Assembly (NCBI RefSeq): GCF_040706535.1
Contig: NZ_JAPDRJ010000002.1
Span: 186,001 to 250,000 of the forward strand
Origin: Lentisalinibacter orientalis
GTDB taxonomy: Bacteria > Pseudomonadota > Gammaproteobacteria > Steroidobacterales > Woeseiaceae
Length of the DNA: 64,000 bases
Direction: 5' to 3'
Under the pieces are notes generated by a model that was not told where the DNA came from, ran no database searches, and saw nothing but the letters and a program-made list of their open reading frames with translations. Positions within the stretch are counted from its first letter, which is position 1; the number at the start of each line of letters is the position of its first letter. Made by a program: the position numbers and the translations under genes. This document shows, piece by piece, positions 15,837-23,267 of the stretch.

Positions 15837-17657
15837 TCAGGCCGCTCCCCGCCGTTCGGGCCGGCGGATGCCCATGGCGCGCATGCGGTCGGTCAGCGTC
15901 GTCGGCCGCAGGCCGAGCAGTTCGGCGGCGCCACCGGGGCCGGAGACTTTCCAGTCCGCCTGCTCGAGAGCGGCAACGAGATTCTCCCTCAGGCGCTCTC
16001 TCATCTCCGCTTCCGACACGAAAGCGCGCGGCGTCTCCCTGCGCGGCGGCTCGTCGCGCCTTCGCTCGCCGGATGTCTCTCCTTCAGGTAGAGACAGGTC
16101 CAGCCGCAGAACGTTCCCTGCCGAGAGTATCACGGCCCGCTCGATCACGTTCTTGAGCTCGCGCACGTTGCCGGGCCAGTCGTAGGCGCGAATGGCTTCG
16201 ACGTGCGCGGTACTCAGCGTCAGCGGCTGGCGACCGAACTCGCGACAGGCCTGCTCCAGAAAATGCTGGGCGATCTGCACGACGTCGTCGCCGCGCCTGC
16301 GCAGTGGCGGCACCTCGATGGGAAACACGCCGAGCCGGTAGAACAGGTCCTCGCGGAAGCGGCCCTGCTCCACGTCCTGGCGCAGGTCCCGGTTGGTGGC
16401 CGCAATCACGCGCACGTCCACTGTGCGGGTGACGTCGTCGCCCACCCGCTCGAACTCGCGTTCCTGCAGCACCCGCAGCAGCTTGCCCTGCAGCTCGACG
16501 GGGATCTCGCCCACCTCGTCCAGGAAGATGGTGCCGCCGTCGGCAAGCTGGAATCGCCCGACCCGGTCACGGTGGGCTCCTGTGAAAGCACCCTTCACGT
16601 GGCCGAAGAACTCGCTCTCGAACAGCTCCACCGGGATGGTGGCGCAGTTCACCTTCACGAGGGGCGCATCCGCGCGCGGGCTGCGCGCGTGGATGGCGCG
16701 GGCCACCAGTTCCTTGCCCACGCCGGACTCGCCCTCGATGAGCACATTCGCCGGCGTGCCGGCCACAGCCTCCAGGCGGCCCAGCATCGCCTTCAGCACG
16801 GGGCTCTCGCCGACGATGCGGCCGTAGTTCATGGCCACGTTCACCTCCTCGCGGAGGTAGTCGCGCTCGCGTTCCAGTTCCTCGCGCAGCCGGGCGTTCT
16901 CGGCCAGCGTCTCGCGTAGCGCCCGTTCGGCCCGGTTACGCTCCGTGACGTCGGTGGAGGCCACCAGCAGCTGTACCACGCGGCCCTTCGCGTCGCGTTC
17001 GGACACGCTGGACATGATCGTGTCGATCACCCGTCCGTCCCGCGTCACCATCTGCCGGTCCCGCCCGCTCACGTTGCCTTCGCTGATCAGCCGCTGCAGC
17101 CGCCCGCCGCCGAGTTCGGAGCGATAGGACTCCGATAGGAAATCGAGGATGGAGCGACCCAGCACCTCCTCGGCCCGGTAACCCATGGTCTTCAGCCAGT
17201 GATCGCTCACCTGGGTGATGCGGCCCTCCGCATCCACGATGTGCAGCATGGACGGCGTGGCCCGGTAGAGCTGGCGGTACTTGCGCTCCACTTTCCCCGA
17301 ATCGCCGAGCTCCTGGTAGACCACCACGGTGCGGATATAACCGCTCTGCGGCTCCTGCTCGATCACGGCACTGGAGACCAGGAATACCTCCTCGCCGGAT
17401 ACGGAGAGGAACTCGACGGGTTCGTCCACGGCCCGCCCGGTGCGTCTCAGCTTCGGCAGTATGTCCCGCTCGATGCGCGCGGCGCAGGTCACGGTGGTGA
17501 AATCCACCGGCCGCCGGCCCACCAGGTCGCCACGTTCGTAGCCGAGTCGCTCGCAGAAGCGATCGGTCACGTCGATGAACTTGCCCTCCTCGTCGAGGAG
17601 CGCCCCCATTACCGGCACACGCCGCAGCAGCCGGCGGTATCCCTGTGCTACGTCCAT
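15837..17657 (-). CDS. PAS-PAS sigma-54-dependent transcriptional activator (bacterial enhancer-binding protein)
   Basis: A 606-residue activator with no receiver domain. Two PAS domains (about 10-115 and 125-240) precede a coiled coil (240-275) and the AAA+ domain (280-520): Walker A GESGVGKE (309-316), the sigma-54-contacting GAFTGA (356-361), Walker B GTIFLDEVGE (375-384), and a C-terminal Fis-type helix-turn-helix (560-600: SGPGGAAELLGLRPTTL). It should sense a small molecule or redox state through PAS and remodel sigma-54 polymerase. Upstream of its start are two copies of an ACGGAATTCCGT-type palindrome and, pointing away, a sigma-54 promoter that opens a structured RNA. That RNA is its most obvious target. 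Confidence 0.9.
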   Translation of the reverse strand: MDVAQGYRRLLRRVPVMGALLDEEGKFIDVTDRFCERLGYERGDLVGRRPVDFTTVTCAARIERDILPKLRRTGRAVDEPVEFLSVSGEEVFLVSSAVIEQEPQSGYIRTVVVYQELGDSGKVERKYRQLYRATPSMLHIVDAEGRITQVSDHWLKTMGYRAEEVLGRSILDFLSESYRSELGGGRLQRLISEGNVSGRDRQMVTRDGRVIDTIMSSVSERDAKGRVVQLLVASTDVTERNRAERALRETLAENARLREELERERDYLREEVNVAMNYGRIVGESPVLKAMLGRLEAVAGTPANVLIEGESGVGKELVARAIHARSPRADAPLVKVNCATIPVELFESEFFGHVKGAFTGAHRDRVGRFQLADGGTIFLDEVGEIPVELQGKLLRVLQEREFERVGDDVTRTVDVRVIAATNRDLRQDVEQGRFREDLFYRLGVFPIEVPPLRRRGDDVVQIAQHFLEQACREFGRQPLTLSTAHVEAIRAYDWPGNVRELKNVIERAVILSAGNVLRLDLSLPEGETSGERRRDEPPRRETPRAFVSEAEMRERLRENLVAALEQADWKVSGPGGAAELLGLRPTTLTDRMRAMGIRRPERRGAA

Positions 17658-17668
17658 GACCGGAATAT

Positions 17669-17720
17669 ACGGAATCCCGTGATCCGGGTCACGACTTCTC
17701 GTAAATCACGGAATTCCGTG
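17669..17720. promoter_or_regulatory. Paired operator-like palindromes with an embedded CRP-like site
   Basis: Site 1 (17669-17680) is ACGGAATCCCGT. Site 2 (17707-17720) is the perfect 14-bp palindrome CACGGAATTCCGTG, which differs from site 1 by one base in the shared 12. Their centres are 39 bp apart. They lie about 120 and 82 bp upstream of the predicted sigma-54 start at 17795, the usual range for enhancer sites, and directly upstream of the activator gene. Between them CGTGATCCGGGTCACG (17678-17693) fits the CRP core GTGA-N6-TCAC. A -10-like TACAAT on the minus strand (17749-17744) could serve the activator gene, placing both palindromes in its leader for autoregulation. Confidence 0.6.
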
Positions 17721-17768
17721 TTAGCGGCTGATAGTAGCAAGTCATTGTATCAACGAGGAAAATCAGGT

Positions 17769-17784
17769 TGGCACGGTCCGTGCA
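17769..17784 (+). promoter_or_regulatory. Sigma-54 (-24/-12) promoter
   Basis: TGGCACGGTCCGTGCA matches the consensus TGGCACG-N4-TTGCW with one deviation (GTGC for TTGC). The invariant GG (17770-17771) and GC (17782-17783) have the required 12-base spacing. The predicted start is near 17794-17795. A TATCAA element (17748-17753), half of an IHF motif, lies in the AT-rich stretch between the palindromes and this promoter, where IHF commonly bends DNA. The adjacent gene encodes a sigma-54 activator. Confidence 0.65.
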
Positions 17785-17893
17785 ACATTCCTGGTGAAAG
17801 CCGGGCAGGCCAGTGCCTCCCGGCCGACAACGCGTTCCGAGGCGTCCGTTCCCGGCCGGTCATTCTCTCCCCCGCCGCCGGCAGCGGACGCCG

Positions 17894-17919
17894 AAAAAAA
17901 ACCCCGGCGCGACGCCGGG
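17894..17919 (-). terminator. Rho-independent terminator of the PGPGW-protein gene (minus strand)
   Basis: Read on the minus strand, a CCCGGCG/CGCCGGG stem with a three-base loop (17919-17903) is followed by eight T residues (17901-17894). It lies about 107 bases past the stop of the 18026-18343 gene, the only minus-strand gene feeding into it. It would therefore end that transcript before the sigma-54 activator gene. Confidence 0.7.
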
Positions 17920-17975
17920 CTTACCGGGCCCGCTACGGGCCCGTCGGCACCAGTTCCCCCGCCGGTGCCGACAAT

Positions 17976-18053
17976 CAGGGGCCGGAGGGTGATCCGAGTC
18001 GGATGCCCCCCTGCTGAAACGACGGTTATGCCTCCGGCCCCTGTTTTCTTTTC
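17976..18053 (+). terminator. Candidate terminator of the small RNA (plus strand)
   Basis: CAGGGGCCGGAGG (17976-17988) pairs perfectly over 13 bp with CCTCCGGCCCCTG (18031-18043), and TTTTCTTTTC follows. The loop is long (42 bases), and a small inner stem (ATCC/GGAT) may shorten it. The right arm and T-tract lie inside the last codons of the opposite-strand gene, so the two transcripts would overlap at their 3' ends. Confidence 0.5.
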
Positions 18054-18343
18054 TCGCCTTCTCCGTCACCGCCCCCCGCCTCGGCGGCGCTGCGGCGCTG
18101 ACCGGCGCGCCACGACCGGCTCGCGGACGCCGTATCGCTGATGCGTTGACGGATATGGCGCAGCCAGCGCCGCGCCCAGGCGAACTCGATACTGAGGATG
18201 GCCAGACCCAAGGGGATGACGATGAACGCGGGCCCCGGCGTCACCAGCATCACCACGCCGGTGATCGCGACGGTGACGCCCACCACGAAGACCACGATGC
18301 GCTTCGCGGCCTTGTAGGTGATTCTGGCGGCGTTCTTTATCAT
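18026..18343 (-). CDS. PGPGW-type small transmembrane protein
   Basis: A 105-residue inner-membrane protein with two adjacent hydrophobic helices (VVFVVGVTVAITGVVMLV and FIVIPLGLAILSIEFAW) joined by the TPGPA turn that defines the putative transmembrane PGPGW family. A basic amphipathic segment and a charged, low-complexity C-terminus follow. Its function is unknown. The final codons coincide with the right arm and T-tract of the plus-strand terminator, and a strong minus-strand terminator follows at 17894-17919. Confidence 0.75.
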   Translation of the reverse strand: MIKNAARITYKAAKRIVVFVVGVTVAITGVVMLVTPGPAFIVIPLGLAILSIEFAWARRWLRHIRQRISDTASASRSWRAGQRRSAAEAGGGDGEGEKRKQGPEA

Positions 18344-18417
18344 TCGGGACTCCCTGCCCGCCCGAGGCGAGCGCGCATATTGTGCATCAATATGCGTCCG
18401 GATTATCGTTGCGCCCC

Positions 18418-18927
18418 ATGCGAAGACTCACTCTGCGAATCGGCCTGATGACGGCCTGCCTCTGCCTCGCTGCCGTGCCTGGCCGCGCCGGCGTGCTCGA
18501 ACTGCGGCAGGCGCTGGAGGGTTCCGGCGCGGCGCCGCTGCTCGGCGAGAGCGAGCCCCTGCGCTTCTTCCTGCGGCTGGTGGCCGACTGCGGCGAGGAC
18601 GAGGAACTGGCGTCGCTGTCCGTGTCCATCGCCGACACCCGGCTCACCCCGGACCCCGGCGGCCTGGACGACGACGGCAGTACGGAGGTCACTCTGGCCG
18701 TCTCGCCGCGTCAGCTGCAGGGCATCAACCGGCGCCTGCTGTGCTCGGACACCGTGGCCGCGGAAGGTTCCCTGAAGCTGCTGCGGGGCGCGTTCAGCGC
18801 CACGGCATCGGCACGCTGCAGCCACCCGGAGCGCGGTTCCCGCCTGCTCTACGCGAGCACCGACGTGGACGTCTCCTACTGGTGCCCGGGCGCGGATCAG
18901 CCGCCGGAGGATGCCGCCGGCAGGTGA
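18418..18927 (+). CDS. Hypothetical secreted protein
   Basis: A 169-residue protein beginning with a signal peptide (LMTACLCLAAVPGRAG). The mature part has three to four cysteines (ADCGEDE, LLCSDT, ARCSHPE, SYWCPG) that could form disulfides. I do not recognise a family. No ribosome site precedes the ATG at 18418, but a weak TTGTGC/TATCGT promoter pair would start transcription 2 bases before it. The last 31 bases overlap the convergent hydrolase gene. Confidence 0.6.
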   Translation: MRRLTLRIGLMTACLCLAAVPGRAGVLELRQALEGSGAAPLLGESEPLRFFLRLVADCGEDEELASLSVSIADTRLTPDPGGLDDDGSTEVTLAVSPRQLQGINRRLLCSDTVAAEGSLKLLRGAFSATASARCSHPERGSRLLYASTDVDVSYWCPGADQPPEDAAGR

Positions 18928-19853
18928 TCGGCGAGGAAGTCCAGGGTCAGCGCCCAGGCATCCTCGGCCGCTTCCCGATCGAAATTGTTACCCGTGGGAT
19001 TGGCGAAAGCGTGCCCGACGTCCGGGTATATCTTCAGGGTCAGGTCCTTCTCCAGTTCCTCCATCGTCGCGCGGAAGGCCTGCACGGACTCCAGCCGGAT
19101 GCCGGTGTCGTCCTCGGCGAACAGGCCCAGCAGCGGCACCTCCAGCGGCGCGAGCTCCTCTTCGTCCAGGATGACCTGGCCGTAATAGATCACCGCCGCA
19201 TCCAGCCGCTCCGGGAACAGCAGCGCCGTGCGCAGTGACCAGTGGCCGCCGAGGCACCAGCCGATGGACGCCACGCCGGGAGCGCCCACCTCCTGCAGGA
19301 ACGCATGGGCCTGGCGCAGGTTCTCCTCCGCCGCCTCCTGGTTCTCGAGCAGCTCCATCATGAGCGTGCGGGCATCGGACGGCGTCTCGGCCGTCCGGCC
19401 GCCATACAGGTCGACGGCGAGCACCATGTAGCCCGCCGCGGCGAGGCGATCCGCCATGGCGCGGATGTTGTCGTTCAGACCCCACCACTCGTGGATCATG
19501 ATGACCGCGGGCAGCGGCTCCACCATGTCGCCGGGGGCGGCGAAGTAGCCGCGTACCAGACTGCCGTCGACGTCGGCGTAGGGCAGCTCCTCGCTCACCA
19601 CGCCGCCGGGCGCCGCGCCCGCGGCACCGCTCGGCACCGCCTCGTCGCCGGCATGCTCCCGGGACATGGCGTCGACATTCTCGCGGCTCATCGAGGCGGC
19701 CGGTTTCTCGCCGGACGCTGGCGGGACTCCCCCCTCGCCACCATTGCCGCCTCCGCCCCCGCCGCCGTCACCGCCGCAGGCGGCGGTCATCAGGGCGAGT
19801 GCTGCAACAACGAACCAGGAGACGGACGGAAACCGGCGGGCTGAAATAATCAT
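18897..19853 (-). CDS. Dienelactone hydrolase family lipoprotein
   Basis: A 318-residue alpha/beta hydrolase. The signal ends in a lipobox (LMTAAC, Cys26) and is followed by a Gly-rich linker. The catalytic triad of dienelactone hydrolases is in place: Cys200 in GWCLGGHW, an aspartate in FAEDDTG (248-249) and His281 in DVGHAF. MIHEWWGLND supplies the oxyanion region. Unlike classical clc/tfd enzymes this one is lipid-anchored, so it acts in the envelope. The substrate is not known. The first ATG with a sensible signal peptide is at 19853. Confidence 0.85.
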   Translation of the reverse strand: MIISARRFPSVSWFVVAALALMTAACGGDGGGGGGGNGGEGGVPPASGEKPAASMSRENVDAMSREHAGDEAVPSGAAGAAPGGVVSEELPYADVDGSLVRGYFAAPGDMVEPLPAVIMIHEWWGLNDNIRAMADRLAAAGYMVLAVDLYGGRTAETPSDARTLMMELLENQEAAEENLRQAHAFLQEVGAPGVASIGWCLGGHWSLRTALLFPERLDAAVIYYGQVILDEEELAPLEVPLLGLFAEDDTGIRLESVQAFRATMEELEKDLTLKIYPDVGHAFANPTGNNFDREAAEDAWALTLDFLADHLPAASSGG

Positions 19854-19904
19854 GGCCGAAGTGTAAACAAAAACGCGCGGTCGCGGCTCCTTCCCGGCAA
19901 TTCC

Positions 19905-19949
19905 CGGTAGTGGCCGGCAATGGCCGGGCATTGCCGGCCATTGCCGGCC
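19905..19949. repeat. Cluster of palindromic 10-bp repeats
   Basis: GGCCGGCAAT (19912-19921) is followed by GGCCGGGC and then by two direct copies of its complement ATTGCCGGCC (19930-19939 and 19940-19949). Degenerate units (CCCGGCAATT, CCCGGTAG) precede them from about 19893. The cluster lies between divergent genes and could form alternative hairpins on either strand. I recognise no known REP family. Confidence 0.75.
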
Positions 19950-20045
19950 GCGCGCCTCGTCGGGGCCTGCTGAACCTGCTTGTTGCCGCTCGGGGGACCG
20001 AATGACACACTAGCGCCACCGCCGACCGCCCGGGAAAAGAAGAAC

Positions 20046-21812
20046 GTGGGGTATCTGCACGAAGCGCTCGTCTATCTGATCACGGCCGTCATCGCGGTGC
20101 CGGTGGCGAAGCGACTCGGTTTCGGGTCGGTGCTCGGCTACCTGCTGGGCGGGCTGGCGATCGGCCCGTGGGCCCTCGGCCTGATCTCCGAGGTCGACCA
20201 TATCCTGCACTTCTCCGAACTCGGAGTCGTGTTCCTCCTGTTCGTCATCGGCCTCGAACTCCAGCCCTCGCGCCTCTGGGTATTGCGCCGCATGGTCTTC
20301 GGGCTGGGTGCGGCGCAAGTGCTGGTGACGGGGGTCGTGATCGGCGGACTGGCCTGGGCGGCCGGCATGCCCGCGGAGGCGGCCGTGGTCGCCGGCGGCG
20401 GCCTCGCCCTCTCCTCGACGGCGTTCGTGCTGCAGCTGCTGGCCGAGAAGCAGCAGTTGACGAGCCGCTTCGGCCGCTCGGCGTTCTCCATCCTGCTGTT
20501 CCAGGACCTCGCAGTGATCCCGATCCTGGCCGCGGTCCCGCTGCTGGCCACCACCGCGCCCGATGGCGGCACCGGGGCGGGCCGCTGGCTGCTCGGCATC
20601 GCCGCACTGCTGGCATTGGTGTTCGGCGGCCGCTACCTGCTGCGCCCGGTGCTGCGCTGGGTGGCCGGCACGGGCATCGAGGAGCTGTTCACGGCCGTGG
20701 CGCTTTTGGTGGTGATCGGCTCCGCCACCCTGATGGAGGTGGCCGACCTGTCCATGGGGCTGGGCGCATTCGTCGCCGGAATGCTGCTGGCCGACTCCGA
20801 GTATCGTCACCAGCTCGAGGCCGACATCGAGCCCTTCAAGGGGCTGCTGCTCGGGCTGTTCTTCATCGCGGTCGGCATGTCGGTGAATCTCGGGCTGATC
20901 GCATCGCGCCCGGCCGACGTCTTCGGCATCGTCATCGCCCTCCTGCTGGTCAAGGCGACGGTCATCTACGCGCTCGCCCGCCTGTTCGGCCTGGGCAATA
21001 ACGAGTCCCGTTCGCTGTCGCTGGTGCTGCCACAGGGCGGCGAGTTCGCGTTCGTCATCTTCACGGCCGCCGTAGCGGCCGGTGTGCTCGACCGCGCAAC
21101 CTCCGAACTGCTGATCGTGGCCGTCATCCTGTCCATGGCGGTGACGCCGCTGCTCTACATCGCCAACGAGGCGTGGGGCCGACGCACGAAACCCGCGGTG
21201 CCGGAACCCGAGTACGACCGGATGCCGGCCCAGCACAACGACATCCTCATCGCCGGTTTCGGCCGCGTGGGACAGATCGTCGGCCGCATCCTGCGCTCCC
21301 GCGCCATCCCGTTCACCGCGCTGGAGAACAGCCCCGAGCGGCTGGACGCGGTGAGGCGTTTCGGCAACGTCGTCCACTTCGGGGATGCGTCGCGGCCGGA
21401 TCTGCTGAAAGCGGCCGGGATCGAGCATGCCCGCTTTTTCGTGCTGGCGTTCGGCGACGTGGACAAGTCCGTGAAGCTCGCCCGCTACGTACGCCAGCAC
21501 TATCCGAAAGTAACGATCCTGGCGCGCGCCAGGAACCGCCTGCATGCGTACGCGCTCATGGACCTCGGCGTGCAGGTAATCATCCGAGAGACGCTGCATT
21601 CCAGCCTGGTGATGAGCGAGCACCTGCTGCGCGACTACGGTATCGACGAGAACGAGGCGGCGCGCATCGTCGAGATGTTCGCCGAACACGACGAGGCCAC
21701 GCTCCGCCGACAGCAGGCCGTGGCGCACGACATGGACCAGCTGGTGCAGACCACCCGGGAGGCCGCCCGGGAACTCGAGTCCCTGATCCGCGCCGACCGG
21801 CGTAAAGACTGA
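20046..21812 (+). CDS. Kef-type monovalent cation:proton antiporter (CPA2 family) with a TrkA-N domain
   Basis: About 588 residues. The first ~390 form the membrane domain with many helices (GYLLGGLAIGPWALGL, FLLFVIGLELQPSRLW, LLFQDLAVIPILAAV, MLLADSEYRHQLEADIEPFKGLLLG is the usual CPA2 core, read here in parts). A Rossmann RCK domain follows (ILIAGFGRVGQIV, residues about 413-425), then an acidic C-terminal tail. This is the KefB/KefC organisation for K+ efflux or pH/ion homeostasis, gated by NAD(H) or glutathione adducts. GTG at 20046 is the likely start after AAGAAG. No KefF/G partner is adjacent. Confidence 0.9.
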   Translation: MGYLHEALVYLITAVIAVPVAKRLGFGSVLGYLLGGLAIGPWALGLISEVDHILHFSELGVVFLLFVIGLELQPSRLWVLRRMVFGLGAAQVLVTGVVIGGLAWAAGMPAEAAVVAGGGLALSSTAFVLQLLAEKQQLTSRFGRSAFSILLFQDLAVIPILAAVPLLATTAPDGGTGAGRWLLGIAALLALVFGGRYLLRPVLRWVAGTGIEELFTAVALLVVIGSATLMEVADLSMGLGAFVAGMLLADSEYRHQLEADIEPFKGLLLGLFFIAVGMSVNLGLIASRPADVFGIVIALLLVKATVIYALARLFGLGNNESRSLSLVLPQGGEFAFVIFTAAVAAGVLDRATSELLIVAVILSMAVTPLLYIANEAWGRRTKPAVPEPEYDRMPAQHNDILIAGFGRVGQIVGRILRSRAIPFTALENSPERLDAVRRFGNVVHFGDASRPDLLKAAGIEHARFFVLAFGDVDKSVKLARYVRQHYPKVTILARARNRLHAYALMDLGVQVIIRETLHSSLVMSEHLLRDYGIDENEAARIVEMFAEHDEATLRRQQAVAHDMDQLVQTTREAARELESLIRADRRKD

Positions 21813-21830
21813 CCGGCCACCGAAAAACAA

Positions 21831-22766
21831 TCAGTCTCGAGCCGTGCGTTCCAGATCGCGCCGGGTCTGCACCAGCAACGGCCGCAGCGGGTGGCCGGCC
21901 GGGGTCACCGCCAGCGCGCGCTCGACGTACCGCAGCGCCTCCGCCGGCCTGCCGGCACGGCCGAGTGCCTCCGCCAGGTTGTTCAGGGCGACCGGGTCGT
22001 CGGGATCGCCGTCGAGCAGAGCCCGGTAATGGTATGCCGCCTCCTCCGCTTCGCCCACCGCCAGGGCGATGTTGCCGAGGCCGAGCCGGGCGAGGCGATT
22101 GCCGGGCCAGCGCCCGAGCGCGGCCCTGTAGCCGGCCCGCGCCAGCGCGAGGCCGCCCGTCGCCTCTACGGCGGCCAGGGCGCGCAGATAGCCTTCCGGG
22201 TCGTCGCCGGCGGGCAGCTCGCCGGGGCCCAGCATGACCAGCCCCCAGTTATCGCTGCGCGACCAGGTGCGAAGGAACACGCCGCGGCCGGTCACCCGGC
22301 GCCGCTCCGTGCCCGAACGAAGCACGTAGGCATCGCGTGCGGGATCCATGCCCACGACGACGGCATAGTGCCAGCGCGGAATGGCGCTGACGCCGAGGTT
22401 CTGCAGCACGAGCACGGGCCGTCCCGCCGCGAGTTCGGCGGCCAGGGCCTCCTGGGACGGAGGCAGCCGGTAGGGCACGCGGCCGCGGCGTCGGGCGGCC
22501 GCGATCAGCTCCGCCTGCAGGGAACCCTGCCTGCCGGGCAGAAAGACCTCGTCCACCAGCGCCTCCGGCGCCACTGTCACGCCGGACGCGGAGAGCACGG
22601 TGGCCAGTGCGGCGGGACCGCACTGGTAGCGCTCCTGGGGGAAGAACGGCGCGCCCTCGAGTTCGAGCGGCGCCGACGTCATGTCGGCCACCGGCACGCC
22701 GGGTGCGGCACACCCCCCGAGCGCCAGGACGCCCACGCAGACTGCAAGGCGTTGCAGCCGGCGCAT
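21831..22766 (-). CDS. PA2778-type C39-like cysteine peptidase lipoprotein with TPR
   Basis: A 311-residue lipoprotein (lipobox ending in Cys19). Residues about 40-160 form a C39-like papain-fold domain: catalytic Cys49 in RYQCGPAALA, then His133 in PRWHYAVVVGMD. The C-terminal half has TPR motifs (RLGLGNIALAVGEAEEAAYHY, LNNLAEALGRAGRPAEALRY). This is the PA2778 family, usually next to a PA2779 gene as here (38 bases upstream). A role in processing or handling peptides at the envelope is likely; the substrate is unknown. Confidence 0.87.
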   Translation of the reverse strand: MRRLQRLAVCVGVLALGGCAAPGVPVADMTSAPLELEGAPFFPQERYQCGPAALATVLSASGVTVAPEALVDEVFLPGRQGSLQAELIAAARRRGRVPYRLPPSQEALAAELAAGRPVLVLQNLGVSAIPRWHYAVVVGMDPARDAYVLRSGTERRRVTGRGVFLRTWSRSDNWGLVMLGPGELPAGDDPEGYLRALAAVEATGGLALARAGYRAALGRWPGNRLARLGLGNIALAVGEAEEAAYHYRALLDGDPDDPVALNNLAEALGRAGRPAEALRYVERALAVTPAGHPLRPLLVQTRRDLERTARD

Positions 22767-22803
22767 CGGCGCCCGGCGCCTGGATTGCCTCAGAGCGTCT
22801 GCC

Positions 22804-23187
22804 TCAGATGCGGCTGAAGACGTTCGTGACGCCCACGAGCTCCAGAATCAGCAGCACCACGAAAACGATACCGATGACGGCAAGGAGGTCGCCGCCGGCC
22901 GCCGCGTCGGCGATGCGTCCGTCGAGTTCCGCCAGTTCCGCATCGGACAGGGCGGCGGCCCGCTCCGTGGCCAGGGCCGGATCGACGCCGAATCGCTCCA
23001 GTTCGGCAGCCACGTCCTGCCGGGCCAGGAACGAGGACACGCGATCGAGACGTTCCATACGCTCCGCGACCACGGCGGCCTGCTCGGTGGAGATCACCCC
23101 GGCCGAGGCACTGACGGCGAAACCGGACGACAGCAGGGCGGCGGCGACGATACCGGTGACGAGGCGACAGAAAACGGAACTGGTCAT
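22804..23187 (-). CDS. PA2779-type small membrane protein
   Basis: A 127-residue protein: signal/transmembrane segment (FCRLVTGIVAAALLSSGFAV), a central helical acidic region (AERMERLDRVSSFLARQDV... VAAELERFGVD) with paired repeats, and a C-terminal hydrophobic helix (LLAVIGIVFVVLLILELVGV). This matches the PA2779 family, the standing partner of the PA2778 peptidase encoded just downstream. AGGAGAGAAT precedes the ATG. The conserved pairing suggests this small protein is a membrane partner or substrate of the peptidase, an inference only. Confidence 0.83.
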   Translation of the reverse strand: MTSSVFCRLVTGIVAAALLSSGFAVSASAGVISTEQAAVVAERMERLDRVSSFLARQDVAAELERFGVDPALATERAAALSDAELAELDGRIADAAAGGDLLAVIGIVFVVLLILELVGVTNVFSRI

Positions 23188-23267
23188 ATTCTCTCTCCTG
23201 TGAGGGCGGACAAGCGCGGCCGCCCTTGGTTGCAGACGGCCCAAGGATAACACCGGAACGGTCCGGC

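Larger units (their letters stand above)
17795..18053 (+). ncRNA. Predicted sigma-54-dependent structured small RNA with C-rich loops
   Basis: About 258 nt from the predicted start to the T-tract. Visible stems in order are: 17800-17824 (GCCGGG/CCCGGC plus AGGC/GCCT, loop CAGT); 17841-17892 (GGCGTCCG/CGGACGCC enclosing GCCGG/CCGGC); 17903-17919 (CCCGGCG/CGCCGGG); 17925-17943 (CGGGCCCG twice); 17943-17972 (GTCGGCACC/GGTGCCGAC); 17976-18043 (13-bp stem) then TTTTCTTTT. Two loops contain the identical TCCCCCGCCG (17868-17877 and 17955-17964), and a third has GCCCCCC. Such loops can pair with G-rich ribosome sites. There is no credible reading frame. The alternative is that the 3' hairpins belong to the opposite-strand gene's 3' UTR. 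Confidence 0.5.

Noticed and set aside
17794..18141. A plus-strand frame of 115 codons through the structured RNA region
   Set aside because: It begins at a GTG on the predicted transcript start with no ribosome site, is Pro/Arg-rich, and runs into the antisense of the PGPGW gene. The hairpins explain the sequence better.
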